Source: Cucumis sativus (taxonomy: Eukaryota; Streptophyta; Magnoliopsida; Cucurbitales; Cucurbitaceae). From it: DNA of 64,000 nucleotides. Made by a program: the position numbers and the translations under genes. Shown in pieces: positions 63,968-64,000 of this stretch; positions within the stretch are counted from its first letter, which is position 1, and each line of letters opens with the position of its first letter. The stretch lies in the NCBI RefSeq assembly GCF_000004075.3, contig NC_026655.2, positions 2,728,001-2,792,000 on the forward strand. Reading direction: 5' to 3'. The notes below the pieces were generated by a model, which made no database searches, was not told the DNA's origin, and saw only the letters and a list, made by a program, of their open reading frames with translations.

Positions 63968-64000
63968 CTATAACAAAGCACTTGGAAAAATAAAGGTCAG

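Overview
This is a 64 kb window of a plant nuclear genome: AT-rich, long spacers, intron-dense genes with GT-AG introns, and plant-only families (PIN auxin carrier, TOC64, organelle RanBP2-type zinc-finger protein). The genes are eudicot-like. A repeat with 'gatagact / tatatcactgatagac' style units reminds me of cucurbit genomes, but that placement is inference.

Layout. 0-3 kb: spacer with one tRNA-Ile(AAT). 3.1-5.8 kb (-): complete 7-exon PIN1-type auxin efflux carrier. 9.5-11.9 kb (-): 3-exon C2-domain protein of the CAR (ABA-related) type. 14.6-18.2 kb (+): 7-exon HROB/MCM8IP-like recombination OB-fold protein. 19.0-29.0 kb (-): 13-exon TOC64, whose introns hold two LINE pieces, a solo LTR with a perfect target-site duplication and a GC-AG intron. 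31.1-35.0 kb (-): 6-exon prostaglandin-E-synthase-2-like protein. 37.6-41.3 kb (+): 7-exon RanBP2-type zinc-finger protein with one finger per exon. 42.2-44.2 kb (-): 5-exon aldose 1-epimerase. 46.3-47.8 kb (+): divergent, shortened eL19 ribosomal-protein gene. 49.7-53.0 kb (-): single-exon RH42/PRP5-like DEAD-box helicase. 54.6-64 kb (-): 24 exons of a very large gene that runs off the right edge. It fuses 3-hydroxyisobutyrate-dehydrogenase-like, four-carbon-acid-sugar-kinase (DUF1537) and class II aldolase modules.

I reconstructed all exon chains by hand from splice sites. Every chain keeps frame and its total length is divisible by three (or, for the partial gene, consistent in phase). The genes are unrelated housekeeping or developmental loci with no operon-like logic. 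The one case of genes working together is inside the last locus, where successive steps of a sugar-acid catabolic route appear fused in one polypeptide.

The least ordinary structure is a chimeric duplication. A block at 47.68-48.24 kb joins an eL19 tail and its 3' flank to a piece of an aldolase exon and intron. The matching pieces lie 1.4 kb apart at 54.2 and 55.9 kb. I did not see a wholly new system such as a defence island or gene cluster.
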